NCBI GenBank assembly: GCA_000432995.1
Contig: HF972604.1
Coordinates: 1-14,959, forward strand
DNA from: Clostridium sp. CAG:1013
GTDB taxonomy: Bacteria; Bacillota; Clostridia; Oscillospirales; Acutalibacteraceae
DNA length: 14,959 nt
Direction: 5' to 3'
Positions within the stretch are counted from its first letter, which is position 1, and each line of letters opens with the position of its first letter. The notes beneath the pieces are model-generated. The model made no database searches. It worked only from the letters and a program-made list of their open reading frames with translations, and was not told the origin of the DNA. This document shows, in pieces, positions 1-7,533 of the stretch. The translations under genes were made by a program, and so were the position numbers.

Positions 1-1272
1 TTTTTGCACTTCTATTGCTTCTTTATCACACATAAGCAAACTCTTCAGGTACAAAACAGTTACATTGGGGCGTGGATCAAAATTGATGAAATGATTGAAG
101 AAATCAACGGAAAAGGAGATATTACAGAAAACAATCTGTATTTTGCCACTTGTTCTGGAGCTTTGCTTTCTTCTCAAAAAAACATCTCAATCTCTGATTT
201 TCACAACGACACCAATGACGGTTACCAAATGGTAGAAATAAACGGTGAAACAAACCTTTTGGTTGCACAAAAGGTCCCTTTTTCCAATCTCTCCTTGATT
301 GCACTCATTCCAGATCAGCAGATCACCAGCCGCATCAGTACTTTTTTCCCAGTGATTATTTTTGTAGCGTTTGCTGTTTCTGCTATTTTGGTAGTTAACA
401 TCACATTTTTGAACCGATGGATTCTGGCAACCGTAACAAAGCTTACACAAGCTTTTCAACAGGTTAAAAATGGACAGCTTCACGTTTTTGTGTCAGAAAA
501 AAATGTTCCTGTGGAATACAAAGAAATGATAAGCACCTTCAATAGTATGGTGGAGGAAATTCATTCTTTAAAAATCGATGTTTATGAAGAAAAACTTACT
601 CGAAAACAGATTGAAATCGATCAACTGCAATTACAGATTACTCCTCATTTTTTGCTGAACTGTTTAAATATGATTTACCAGCTTTCAGAATCCAACGAAA
701 CTGGTTTGGCACAAAAAATGACCCAAGTTCTTAGCAATCATCTCCGATTTACCTTATACTCTGACTCCACAATTCTTTTGGATCGTGAAATTCAGCATGT
801 CCAAAATTACATTGAGTTGAGTAGCATCCGCTATCCAAATGCCATTATCATGGTAACCGATATTGATTCTCTGACGCTGGACACACCTGTCGTTCCATGG
901 TTGCTCCTAAACTTTGTGGAGAACACCATCAAATATGAAGTCGAAGTGGGAAAAACGACAGAAATTCATATTTCCACTCATTCCATAACCAAAGAAGGAA
1001 AAGCCTATACCCATGTGTGTATCTGGGACACTGGCAACGGTTTCAGACCGGATTTGCTCCAAAAACTTCAAAACGTGGACGAGTACGTAAACTCTGTTCA
1101 ACACGAGCACATTGGCATCAGTAATGTCATTCAGCGTGCGAGGCTGCTTTTAGGAGATTGTGATTTTTGTTTTTCAAACCGCCCTTCTGCGGGGGCTCAA
1201 ATTGACATTTATGTTCCGCACACCAAACAGCCCCTCCAATCAACAAAGGGCTTGTTGCCATGCAAACTTTAA
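1..1272 (+). CDS. YesM/LytS-family sensor histidine kinase, 5' end cut by window
   Basis: This is a membrane sensor kinase of the YesM type, which autophosphorylates on histidine and passes the phosphate to a YesN-type regulator. The frame is open to the window edge, so the true start lies upstream; the TTG at position 4 is not a credible start. Counting from position 4, residues 1-110 look like the end of an extracytoplasmic sensing domain. A membrane helix follows at about 113-135, then a HAMP-like linker. The His_kinase motif QITPHFLLNCLN has its histidine near residue 215. The HATPase_c part shows an N-box (NFVENTIKYEV), a degenerate G1 box (DTGNGF) and a family-typical G2 region (HIGISNVIQRARLLLGD). 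The yesN-like gene starts 38 bp downstream, so they are probably one operon. The signal it senses cannot be told. Confidence 0.92.
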   Translation, partial: FLHFYCFFITHKQTLQVQNSYIGAWIKIDEMIEEINGKGDITENNLYFATCSGALLSSQKNISISDFHNDTNDGYQMVEINGETNLLVAQKVPFSNLSLIALIPDQQITSRISTFFPVIIFVAFAVSAILVVNITFLNRWILATVTKLTQAFQQVKNGQLHVFVSEKNVPVEYKEMISTFNSMVEEIHSLKIDVYEEKLTRKQIEIDQLQLQITPHFLLNCLNMIYQLSESNETGLAQKMTQVLSNHLRFTLYSDSTILLDREIQHVQNYIELSSIRYPNAIIMVTDIDSLTLDTPVVPWLLLNFVENTIKYEVEVGKTTEIHISTHSITKEGKAYTHVCIWDTGNGFRPDLLQKLQNVDEYVNSVQHEHIGISNVIQRARLLLGDCDFCFSNRPSAGAQIDIYVPHTKQPLQSTKGLLPCKL

Positions 1273-1310
1273 AATAGTTTTTTCTGATCCGCCAAGGAGG
1301 ACACATCAGC

Positions 1311-2906
1311 ATGAATTCCCTAAATTTACTCATTGTCGACGATGAATATTACACCGTCGAAAGCATAAAGAAAAAACTAGACTGGGAAGCTTTAGGCATT
1401 CAAAAGATCTTCTGCGCTTACTCTTTTTCCCAAGCGCAAAAGATCTTTTTAGAACAAGATGTTCATATTTTACTCAGCGACATTGAAATGCCAAAAGGTT
1501 CAGGTTTAGATCTTCTAGAATGGGCGCAATCGCTGGGGAAATACGTTGCTTGTATTTTCCTGACTTCCCATGCAGAATTTCAATACGCCAGTAAAGCACT
1601 TAAATTAAACAGCAGTGACTATTTGCTAAAACCTGTTAATCAAGCGGAGCTTTTGGAAGCGGTAAAGAAAGCTATTGAAAACTTCACCCGTCTCGCGCAA
1701 GAGAAAGTTTTACGGCAGGAAGCAGATTTTTGGCATCATAGCAAAGAGAAATTGGAAGAAGATTTATGGAGAAGATTAGCTTTAGGGATGACACCTTCCA
1801 CACCTACTTCCATTCTTTATGAAATTTCCAGATTTCACCTTTCTACGAGTATGATCAATCGATCATACTACTTTATTCTTATTCAGAGTAAACAGATTCA
1901 GTCCAAAGAACAATGGGAGCCGAATCTTTTAGAATATGCGTTAAAGAACATACTAAGTGAAATATTTTCAAAAAACATTTCTTCTCCTGATATTGTACTC
2001 CTCAATCAATGGACCCTGCTTATTCCTGTGCCAACCGAACAGACCTCCAAGGAAATGATCTATCAAACAGTCAGTGAAGCGCATAGTACCCTCGTCCAAG
2101 TTTTTGGAGGTAACTTTGTATCATATGTTACAGAAGCATGTGAGCTGCCCCAGATTCAAACAAAGATTTCCGAGGGATTGGCTATTTTAAAAAACCAGGT
2201 TCAAAATCAAAATGTAATTTTGAATGAACAGTCCTCCTTCCATTACAGGGAGTGGTCTATTCCTACAGAAACATGGTACTCATTATTGATAACCCAAAAC
2301 ATTTCTACACTTCGTGAGAGAGTTGCCAGTTTTTTTAGAGAAATGAGCCGGGATAATTCTCTTACTCGAAAAGAGCTTATCAGTTTTTACTATGACTTTA
2401 TCCAACTTATTTACTCTGCTTTAGGACGAAAAGGAAAAAGCGCGCGGGTTTTACTTGCCAGTGACGATATCTCCAAGCAACTGGAGCACGCGTGTGATTC
2501 CATCTCAAATTTACAGAAATTCATTAATACGATTCTTCTAAGATACGAACAATACGCTCTTCAAATTTCAAAAAACACCGACATTATTACTGACATTAAG
2601 ACTTATGTCAAAGAGCATATTAATGATGAATTGACGAGAGAAACCATATCTCAAGCAGTCTATTTAAGCCCAGATTATATTTCCCACCTTTTTAAAGAAA
2701 GAACGGGCTTATCTCTTGTGGACTATATCAACCAACAGAGAATCCAACATGCTCAGGAATTGCTTATAGAAAACCATCAAAAGATACATGATATCGCCAT
2801 ATCCTGTGGCTTTCAAAATCTATCATATTTTGCGAAACAGTTTAAAAAAGTCACCGGCATGACTCCTCAAGAATATCGGAAGCGTATTAAGAAACCAGAA
2901 AATTAG
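1311..2906 (+). CDS. YesN-like response regulator with AraC-type DNA-binding domain
   Basis: A 531-residue cytoplasmic transcription regulator, the likely partner of the kinase just upstream. An N-terminal receiver domain (about 1-125) has the acidic pair DD10-11, the phosphoacceptor D57 in LLSDIEMPKG and the conserved lysine in YLLKPVNQAE. A long middle region of unknown fold (about 140-420) follows, as usual for YesN proteins. The C-terminal AraC double helix-turn-helix spans about 430-528, with signatures YLSPDYISHLFKERTGLS and the second motif ending at GMTPQEYRKRI. An AAGGAGG ribosome binding site about 10 nt before the ATG fixes the start. Such pairs commonly regulate adjacent sugar ABC transporter and glycosidase genes; here the only adjacent metabolic gene is a decayed DUF1593 remnant in the same reading frame right after the stop. 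Confidence 0.93.
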   Translation: MNSLNLLIVDDEYYTVESIKKKLDWEALGIQKIFCAYSFSQAQKIFLEQDVHILLSDIEMPKGSGLDLLEWAQSLGKYVACIFLTSHAEFQYASKALKLNSSDYLLKPVNQAELLEAVKKAIENFTRLAQEKVLRQEADFWHHSKEKLEEDLWRRLALGMTPSTPTSILYEISRFHLSTSMINRSYYFILIQSKQIQSKEQWEPNLLEYALKNILSEIFSKNISSPDIVLLNQWTLLIPVPTEQTSKEMIYQTVSEAHSTLVQVFGGNFVSYVTEACELPQIQTKISEGLAILKNQVQNQNVILNEQSSFHYREWSIPTETWYSLLITQNISTLRERVASFFREMSRDNSLTRKELISFYYDFIQLIYSALGRKGKSARVLLASDDISKQLEHACDSISNLQKFINTILLRYEQYALQISKNTDIITDIKTYVKEHINDELTRETISQAVYLSPDYISHLFKERTGLSLVDYINQQRIQHAQELLIENHQKIHDIAISCGFQNLSYFAKQFKKVTGMTPQEYRKRIKKPEN

Positions 2907-3198
2907 AGTACGGATGTGGAATGCGATGATATGAACTCGTTAATCTATCTTTTTCTCTATCTTAATGGGCTGGAACTCAAAGGCATCGTATACACATTTT
3001 CTCAGTACCACTTAAATGGTGATGGAGTTCACATGCTCGGTGAAGTTACACCACATTATTGTTGCATTGGTCCCCGTGAATCTGAGAGCCCTGTTCCAAA
3101 TTGTGATCCGGATCCGCGGGCAAAAAGATCTTACGCAATACCATTCGTTTGAGTGCGGTTGGATCAAGGATACGATCCGTAATGAATCCGCTGTTTAA
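2907..3198 (+). pseudogene. Remnant of a DUF1593 (nucleoside-hydrolase-like) gene
   Basis: Directly after the yesN stop codon the same frame encodes STDVECDDMNSLI and later GIVYTFSQYHLNGDG. I recognise this as the N-terminal part of DUF1593 proteins (TTDxECDDMNSLI, GIVYxxSQYHxxGDG), whose fold resembles nucleoside hydrolases and which are common in gut carbohydrate loci. The first residues and any start codon are missing. Near 3122-3126 an A5 tract carries a frameshift: dropping one A joins DPDPRAK to DLTQYHSFECGWIKDTIRNE, which continues the family pattern. The frame ends at a TAA at 3196-3198, far short of the several hundred residues of the family. No ribosome binding site is seen. The assignment rests on remembered family patterns, not on a search. 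From 3199 to 3373 I see no gene, only short weak hairpins. Confidence 0.72.
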
Positions 3199-3373
3199 CC
3201 GAAACAGAAACAGAAGGAAGGTGTCTTGGCAACCCTTCCAAAAGCGTCTGACGGACACACATCCCCAGAGTGCAATTCTGTGTTTAACAGGGATCGAGGC
3301 ACAGTCCCCAACAAGTCGAAAAGGGGAATGAAAATTAAATAACCAAGATAACATTCATGAAATGATTTCAGGA

Positions 3374-3619
3374 TTACATGAAAGAGGTTATCCCTAAAAG
3401 TATCAGTCCGAATACTATCGTTGTAAGTCCAACTGCTAATAAGATCCCGATAGGAACTCCAACGAAAACGATTCCCCAAAGCATAATCGGATGGTGGCTG
3501 AAATATGCTTTCATTTTATCTTCCAGTTCTACTTGGTTGCCTTTTAAAAGGGATAATATATATCTGTCAGCAAAGTTGCTTTTGTGATAATGATTTATAC
3601 AGCATTGTCTGCTCATCAT
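3374..3619 (-). CDS. Small membrane protein of unknown function, divergent from kdpDE
   Basis: An 81-residue ORF that I do not recognise. The ATG start is preceded on the minus strand by AAGAGG at about 8 nt spacing, which supports translation; a second ATG follows immediately. Residues 1-44 are polar with two cysteines and several histidines. Residues 46-80 are strongly hydrophobic and glycine-rich (GIVFVGVPIGILLAVGL, then IVFGLILLGITSF), consistent with two closely packed membrane helices or one long hairpin. A poor promoter (CTAACA, 16 nt, TATGAT) can be drawn at 3661-3688 on the minus strand. It is transcribed away from kdpD and shares its intergenic region, so the candidate KdpE box could affect it as well. 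It could also be a truncated relic. Confidence 0.55.
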   Translation of the reverse strand: MMSRQCCINHYHKSNFADRYILSLLKGNQVELEDKMKAYFSHHPIMLWGIVFVGVPIGILLAVGLTTIVFGLILLGITSFM

Positions 3620-3714
3620 TTCTGATACCTCTTTATCTTCTCTTTTATGCTTGGGAGTATATCATAAAGCATAAAAAGATGGTGTTAGAGGATACCAAGT
3701 GCTGTAAATAAGAA

Positions 3715-3750
3715 ATTAAGATTTCTGTTCTTAATAGAATCTTAATGCCA
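3715..3750 (+). promoter_or_regulatory. Candidate KdpE operator upstream of kdpD
   Basis: CTTAAT occurs at 3730-3735 and again at 3741-3746, an 11-bp period typical of OmpR/PhoB-family regulators. The 23-bp window 3728-3750 matches 7323-7345 before kdpF at 20 of 23 positions. A third half-site in reverse orientation (ATTAAG, 3715-3720) makes a perfect 9-bp inverted repeat between ATTAAGATT (3715-3723) and AATCTTAAT (3738-3746). The box ends 42 bp before the -10, exactly as at kdpF. Assignment to KdpE is inference from shared position and architecture. Confidence 0.72.
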
Positions 3751-3785
3751 CAGGCGTCTTCTTTACATCACAAAAAGCCCCAATA

Positions 3786-3794
3786 TGATATAAT
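3786..3794 (+). promoter_or_regulatory. kdpDE promoter, extended -10 element
   Basis: TGaTATAAT is an extended -10 with a perfect hexamer at 3789-3794. At 16-18 bp upstream there is no match to TTGACA, as expected for an activator-dependent promoter. Predicted transcription start is near 3801, giving a leader of about 26 nt to the TTG start of kdpD. Confidence 0.65.
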
Positions 3795-3826
3795 TAATAA
3801 GGATAGAAAAATGGGGTGATGCAACA

Positions 3827-6502
3827 TTGCAAAATATGGAAGTTGCTTTTAATGGGCATATAGAGAATCAAAGACAAGGAAGTCTCAAAATATTTTTTGG
3901 CTATGCAGCAGGTGTGGGTAAAACCTATGCTATGCTTGAAGCTGCACATCAAGCTCAAAAACAAGGAATCGATATCGTGGTTGGGTATGTTGAGCGTCAC
4001 ACCAGACCTGATACCCTTGCATTGCTTGAAGGATTAGAACAGCTTCCCAATAGAGAAATTGAATATAAAGGAATTAAACTCAAAGAATTCGATTTAGATG
4101 CTGCACTCAAACGTCATCCTCAAATCATGCTTGTGGATGAATTAGCACACAGCAATGCGGCAGGATGTCGTCATGCTAAACGTTATCAAGACGTGGAAGA
4201 ACTCCTGCGGGCAGGTATCGACGTTTATACAACCGTTAATGTTCAGCATTTGGAATCCCTCAATGACTTGGTGGCATCTATTACACAAGTTGCCGTTAGT
4301 GAACGGATTCCTGACTCTGTGTTTGACTCTGCAGATCAAGTGGAGCTGGTTGATATCGAACCCGATGATTTAATCGCTCGGTTGCAGTCGGGAAAAGTGT
4401 ATCGTAAAAATCAGGCTTCCCGTGCTCTCAATCATTTTTTTACAAGAGATAACTTGGCAGCACTTCGTGAAATTGCTTTGCGTCGTACTGCCGATCGTTT
4501 AAGCCGAAATGCGCAAAAAAGTGGAAATGAAACGGTTGCCAAAGCAGGAGAGCATATTTTAATTTGTCTTTCGAGCTCTCCATCCAACGCCAAAGTGATC
4601 CGAACTGCTGCTCGTATGGCGGAGGCTTTCCACAGTGGATTTACGGCTTTATTTGTTGAAACTCCTGAAACAAAAGAGTTGAAAGGGGAGAGCTTAAAAA
4701 GATTAAGGGATAATCTTCGCCTGGCAGAACAATTAGGTGCTCAAATTGCTACTGTTTATGGTGATGACCCGGCTGTACAAATCGCAGAATATGCTAAGGT
4801 TAGCGGTATTACGAAAATCGTTTTGGGCAGAACAAATCACCAATCAAAAATATTTTTACGGAGTAAGACGTTAGCCGACAAACTGACGAAATTAGCCGGA
4901 GATATTGATATTTATATCATTCCGGATGCTCAGCCGTTCTATAAGAGAAAATTTAATTTGCTTCGAAAAGAGGAACAGAAATTTAGATGGATTGATTTGT
5001 TGAAGGTGGTACTGATTACACTTTTGACAACAATTATAAGCTTTGGCTTTTATGCTACTGGTCTTCGTGAAGCAAATATCATTATCGTGTATATTTTGGG
5101 AGTTTTAATCACTGCAATTTGGACGCATGGTCATTTGTATGGAGCGCTTGCATCGTTACTTAGCGTTATCTCATTCAATTTCTTTTTTACAGTTCCAAGA
5201 TTTACATTAGAAGCTACCGATCCGGATTATCCGGTTACCTTCTTAATTATGCTGACAGCCAGTATTATTTCCAGCTCATTGGCAACCCGTGTAAAAAAAC
5301 AAGCTCGCCAATCTGCTCAAAAAGCTTACTATATGGAACTCCTAATGAATAGTAGCCAAAAGATGCAGCAAGGGCGGGATGAACAGGAAATTATTGCTCT
5401 TGCAGCAGAACAGATAAGAGCGCTTCTAGATCGACCGGTTTTGTATTCGCTGGCAATGAAGGGTAAAGAACTGGAATTTCAGGTTTGTCCACAGTCAGAA
5501 ACAAATAAAATGATTGGTGCAATGACTGCGGAAGAAATAGGCGTTGCAGACTGGGTTGTAAAAAACAACAAACACGCTGGAGCTACCACGAACACATTAT
5601 CTCACGCGCAAAATCTATATTTGTCTGTTCGAGGTAATCAAGAAGTTATGGGCGTGATCGGAATTCCATCAAAATACTATCCGCCGTTGGAAGTGTTCGA
5701 GAAAAACTTGCTGATTTCCCTTCTAAACGAATGTGGGTTAATTTTGGAACGTCGAAGACTTCGGGCTGAGAAACAAGCGATTGAAATGGAAACACAGCGG
5801 GAACGTCTTCGTTCCAACTTGTTGCGGGCAATTTCTCATGACCTTCGTACACCCCTTACCAGTATTAGTGGAAATGCTGGTGTTTTAATGGAAAAAAGTA
5901 TATTATTAGATGAAGACAAAAAACAAGAGATATACAGTTCTATCTATGACGACTCCATGTGGTTGGTCAACCTTACAGAGAATCTACTGTCCATTACACG
6001 GATCGAAAATGGAACCATGCATCTCCAGATGAATGCGGAACTGATCGACGATGTGTTTCGAGAGGCGATCTCCCATATAGACCGAAAGGCATCCGAACAT
6101 GAGCTGTCAGTAGAACTTGCGGACGATCTTTTGATGGCGAAAATGGATGTTCGATTGATTGTCCAAGTCATTATCAACATTGTAAACAATGCGATCAAAT
6201 ATACGCCGGAAGGGTCTCATATCTGTTTATCAGCTCAAAAGGAGAAAAAGATGGTTCGCATCCGTATTTCGGATGACGGACCGGGTATTTCCGATGAAGC
6301 GAAGCAGCATTTATTTGATATGTTTTACACTGCGGATATTGGCAAAGCGGACAGCCGTAGAGGGTTAGGTCTAGGTTTGAGCTTATGCAAATCTATTGTA
6401 GACGCTCATGGAGGAGAACTTTCTGTCAGCGATAATAAACCCCATGGTGCGGTGTTCTCGTTTACATTACCTTTAGAGGAAGTGAATTTCGACCATGTAT
6501 AA
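3827..6502 (+). CDS. kdpD: KdpD, K+-responsive sensor histidine kinase
   Basis: An 891-residue membrane kinase that senses K+ limitation or ionic stress and phosphorylates KdpE. The KdpD N-terminal domain has the Walker A-like GYAAGVGKT at 25-33. A universal-stress-protein domain lies at about 243-365. Four membrane helices (DUF4118) lie at about 385-490, then a GAF-like region (about 515-640). HisKA has H671 in AISHDLRTPLTS. HATPase_c has an N-box (NIVNNAIKYTPEG, from about 784), a G1 box (DDGPGI, 816-821) and a G2 box (GLGLGL, about 846). Length and order match complete KdpD. The start is a TTG: GGGGTGA sits 7 nt before it, while the ATG three codons later is too far from that site. The gene overlaps kdpE by 8 bp. 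In the USP domain, SSS (249-251), twenty residues and FTALF (272-276) resemble the reported cyclic-di-AMP motif. Confidence 0.97.
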   Translation: MQNMEVAFNGHIENQRQGSLKIFFGYAAGVGKTYAMLEAAHQAQKQGIDIVVGYVERHTRPDTLALLEGLEQLPNREIEYKGIKLKEFDLDAALKRHPQIMLVDELAHSNAAGCRHAKRYQDVEELLRAGIDVYTTVNVQHLESLNDLVASITQVAVSERIPDSVFDSADQVELVDIEPDDLIARLQSGKVYRKNQASRALNHFFTRDNLAALREIALRRTADRLSRNAQKSGNETVAKAGEHILICLSSSPSNAKVIRTAARMAEAFHSGFTALFVETPETKELKGESLKRLRDNLRLAEQLGAQIATVYGDDPAVQIAEYAKVSGITKIVLGRTNHQSKIFLRSKTLADKLTKLAGDIDIYIIPDAQPFYKRKFNLLRKEEQKFRWIDLLKVVLITLLTTIISFGFYATGLREANIIIVYILGVLITAIWTHGHLYGALASLLSVISFNFFFTVPRFTLEATDPDYPVTFLIMLTASIISSSLATRVKKQARQSAQKAYYMELLMNSSQKMQQGRDEQEIIALAAEQIRALLDRPVLYSLAMKGKELEFQVCPQSETNKMIGAMTAEEIGVADWVVKNNKHAGATTNTLSHAQNLYLSVRGNQEVMGVIGIPSKYYPPLEVFEKNLLISLLNECGLILERRRLRAEKQAIEMETQRERLRSNLLRAISHDLRTPLTSISGNAGVLMEKSILLDEDKKQEIYSSIYDDSMWLVNLTENLLSITRIENGTMHLQMNAELIDDVFREAISHIDRKASEHELSVELADDLLMAKMDVRLIVQVIINIVNNAIKYTPEGSHICLSAQKEKKMVRIRISDDGPGISDEAKQHLFDMFYTADIGKADSRRGLGLGLSLCKSIVDAHGGELSVSDNKPHGAVFSFTLPLEEVNFDHV

Positions 6503-7193
6503 GCCCAAGATTCTTGTGGTAGAGGATGATCCTGCTATCACAAATTTAATACGAACAACGTTAGATACCCAGGATTATCAGTATCACACCGCGAAAAATG
6601 GAGCAGGTGCACTTTTGGACGCCGTTTCCTATAACCCAGATGTGATTATTTTGGATTTGGGATTACCCGATATGGATGGAGTTGAAATTATCCAAAAAGT
6701 ACGCGGATGGAGCAATGTACCTATTATCGTAGTAAGTGCCAGAAGCGAGGACCAGGATAAGGTAGAAGCGTTAGATGCGGGGGCCGACGATTATTTGACA
6801 AAACCCTTCAGTATTGATGAGCTTTTAGCCCGGCTGCGCGTGGCTTTACGCAGAAGCCGGACAGATGAAACTTCTTCCCAAGTACAAAGCAGTGTGTACC
6901 ACAATGGAGATTTGACCATTGATTTTGCTGCTGGATGCGCGTATATGGATGAAAAAGAGATTCATTTGACTCCTATTGAATACAAACTGCTTTGTGTCCT
7001 TGCGAAAAATACCGGGAAAGTTTTGACCCATAATTATATCTTAAAAGAAGTATGGGGAAGTCCATCTGCATCGGATACGCCATCTTTGCGGGTGTTTATG
7101 GCAACTCTGCGGAAAAAGATTGAGCATAACCCTTCTGTGCCCCAATATATTCAAACCCATATTGGTGTAGGGTATCGAATGATACGGCAATAA
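6495..7193 (+). CDS. kdpE: KdpE, OmpR/PhoB-family response regulator
   Basis: A 232-residue DNA-binding regulator that receives phosphate from KdpD and activates the kdp pump genes. The receiver domain (about 1-120) has the acidic pair in VVEDDPA, the phosphoacceptor D54 in IILDLGLPDMDG, the conserved serine in IIVVSARSE and the lysine in DYLTKPFS. The C-terminal winged helix (about 130-230) ends in the usual HIGVGYRMI. The ATG lies inside the last codons of kdpD (ATGTATAA overlap), so the two are translationally coupled. Winged-helix regulators of this class bind 6-bp direct repeats with 11-bp spacing, which is what is seen upstream of kdpD and of the kdpF operon. Autoregulation is therefore inferred. 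Confidence 0.96.
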   Translation: MYKPKILVVEDDPAITNLIRTTLDTQDYQYHTAKNGAGALLDAVSYNPDVIILDLGLPDMDGVEIIQKVRGWSNVPIIVVSARSEDQDKVEALDAGADDYLTKPFSIDELLARLRVALRRSRTDETSSQVQSSVYHNGDLTIDFAAGCAYMDEKEIHLTPIEYKLLCVLAKNTGKVLTHNYILKEVWGSPSASDTPSLRVFMATLRKKIEHNPSVPQYIQTHIGVGYRMIRQ

Positions 7194-7220
7194 AGAAAAG
7201 TCTGTATATCAAGATACTTG

Positions 7221-7266
7221 AATAACGTTGTCCATCTGGCATAAATAGGCAGCGTTATTTGTTTAT
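7221..7266 (+). terminator. Hairpin after kdpE, probable terminator
   Basis: AATAACGTTG (7221-7230) pairs with CAGCGTTATT (7250-7259) over ten positions including one G-T pair, with a 19-nt loop. A T-rich stretch follows (ATTTGTTTAT). It lies 27 bp past the kdpE stop. The large loop lowers confidence. Confidence 0.45.
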
Positions 7267-7290
7267 ATAAAAAATTTCATCGAAATCTTT

Positions 7291-7327
7291 GAAAGCGTCT
7301 GATCCAATGGGGATCGGGCGCTTTCTT
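7291..7327 (+). terminator. Strong 15-bp hairpin between kdpE and the kdpF promoter
   Basis: GAAAGCGTCTGATCC (7291-7305) pairs with GGATCGGGCGCTTTC (7311-7325) along its whole length, with two G-T pairs and a 5-nt loop. Only a short T-rich tail (TTCTTAAT) follows, so it may act as a second kdpDE terminator or as insulation. Its right arm runs into the operator at 7323-7345, so readthrough from kdpE would fold next to the box. Confidence 0.55.
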
Positions 7328-7345
7328 AATGGAATCTTTATCCCA
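7323..7345 (+). promoter_or_regulatory. Candidate KdpE operator upstream of kdpF operon
   Basis: CTTAAT (7325-7330) and CTTTAT (7336-7341) repeat with 11-bp period. The 23-bp window differs from the kdpD copy (3728-3750) at only three positions and lies the same 42 bp before the -10. This would place it at about -77 to -55 relative to transcription start, close to where I recall KdpE binding at the Escherichia coli kdpFABC promoter. Confidence 0.75.
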
Positions 7346-7380
7346 TATAAAAAACGCTAAGACCAATTTCACAGCAACAC

Positions 7381-7389
7381 TGCTACAAT
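7381..7389 (+). promoter_or_regulatory. kdpF operon promoter, extended -10 element
   Basis: TGcTACAAT is an extended -10 with five of six consensus bases. No usable -35 is present at 16-18 bp upstream. Predicted transcription start is near 7396, giving a leader of about 27 nt before the first ATG, which is too short for a riboswitch. Confidence 0.62.
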
Positions 7390-7422
7390 ATTTCGTGTAA
7401 AACCAAAGAGGAGGAAATCGTT

Positions 7423-7521
7423 ATGATGGATTTTATCATGATAGCAATTTTGGCAGGCTGCGTTTGGCTTATTTTGTTGTTAATCAGCTGGTGCCAAAAG
7501 CAAGTAGACCGAAATGAATAA
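7423..7521 (+). CDS. 32-residue single-span membrane protein opening the kdp operon
   Basis: A short ORF between the kdpF-operon promoter and kdpF. A strong GAGGAGG site (7408-7414) lies 8 nt before the ATG. The product starts MMDFIMIAILAGCVWLILL, continues with a hydrophobic segment to about residue 23 and ends in a charged tail (WCQKQVDRNE). It is therefore a likely one-helix membrane peptide. It ends 12 bp before the kdpF start, where a new AGGAGG follows, as expected for a translated operon member. It does not carry the YLVYALxxPExF ending of KdpF, so it is not a KdpF duplicate. I do not recognise a family. It might be an accessory subunit of the pump or a small regulator. Confidence 0.68.
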   Translation: MMDFIMIAILAGCVWLILLLISWCQKQVDRNE

Positions 7522-7533
7522 GGAGGAAAGAAC

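Noticed and set aside
3046..3354. 102-residue minus-strand ORF
   Set aside because: It is antisense to the DUF1593 remnant, has no ribosome site of note and shows no domain-like pattern.
3199..3373. Weak hairpins (TCCCC/GGGGA at 3305-3328, TGAAA/TTTCA at 3358-3370)
   Set aside because: Stems of five pairs without a proper T tract do not support a terminator or RNA gene.
7194..7422. Possible cyclic-di-AMP (ydaO-type) riboswitch before the kdp operon
   Set aside because: The predicted transcription start near 7396 leaves only about 27 nt of leader, and the two hairpins upstream show no ydaO-like conserved segments; they fit terminators of kdpDE.
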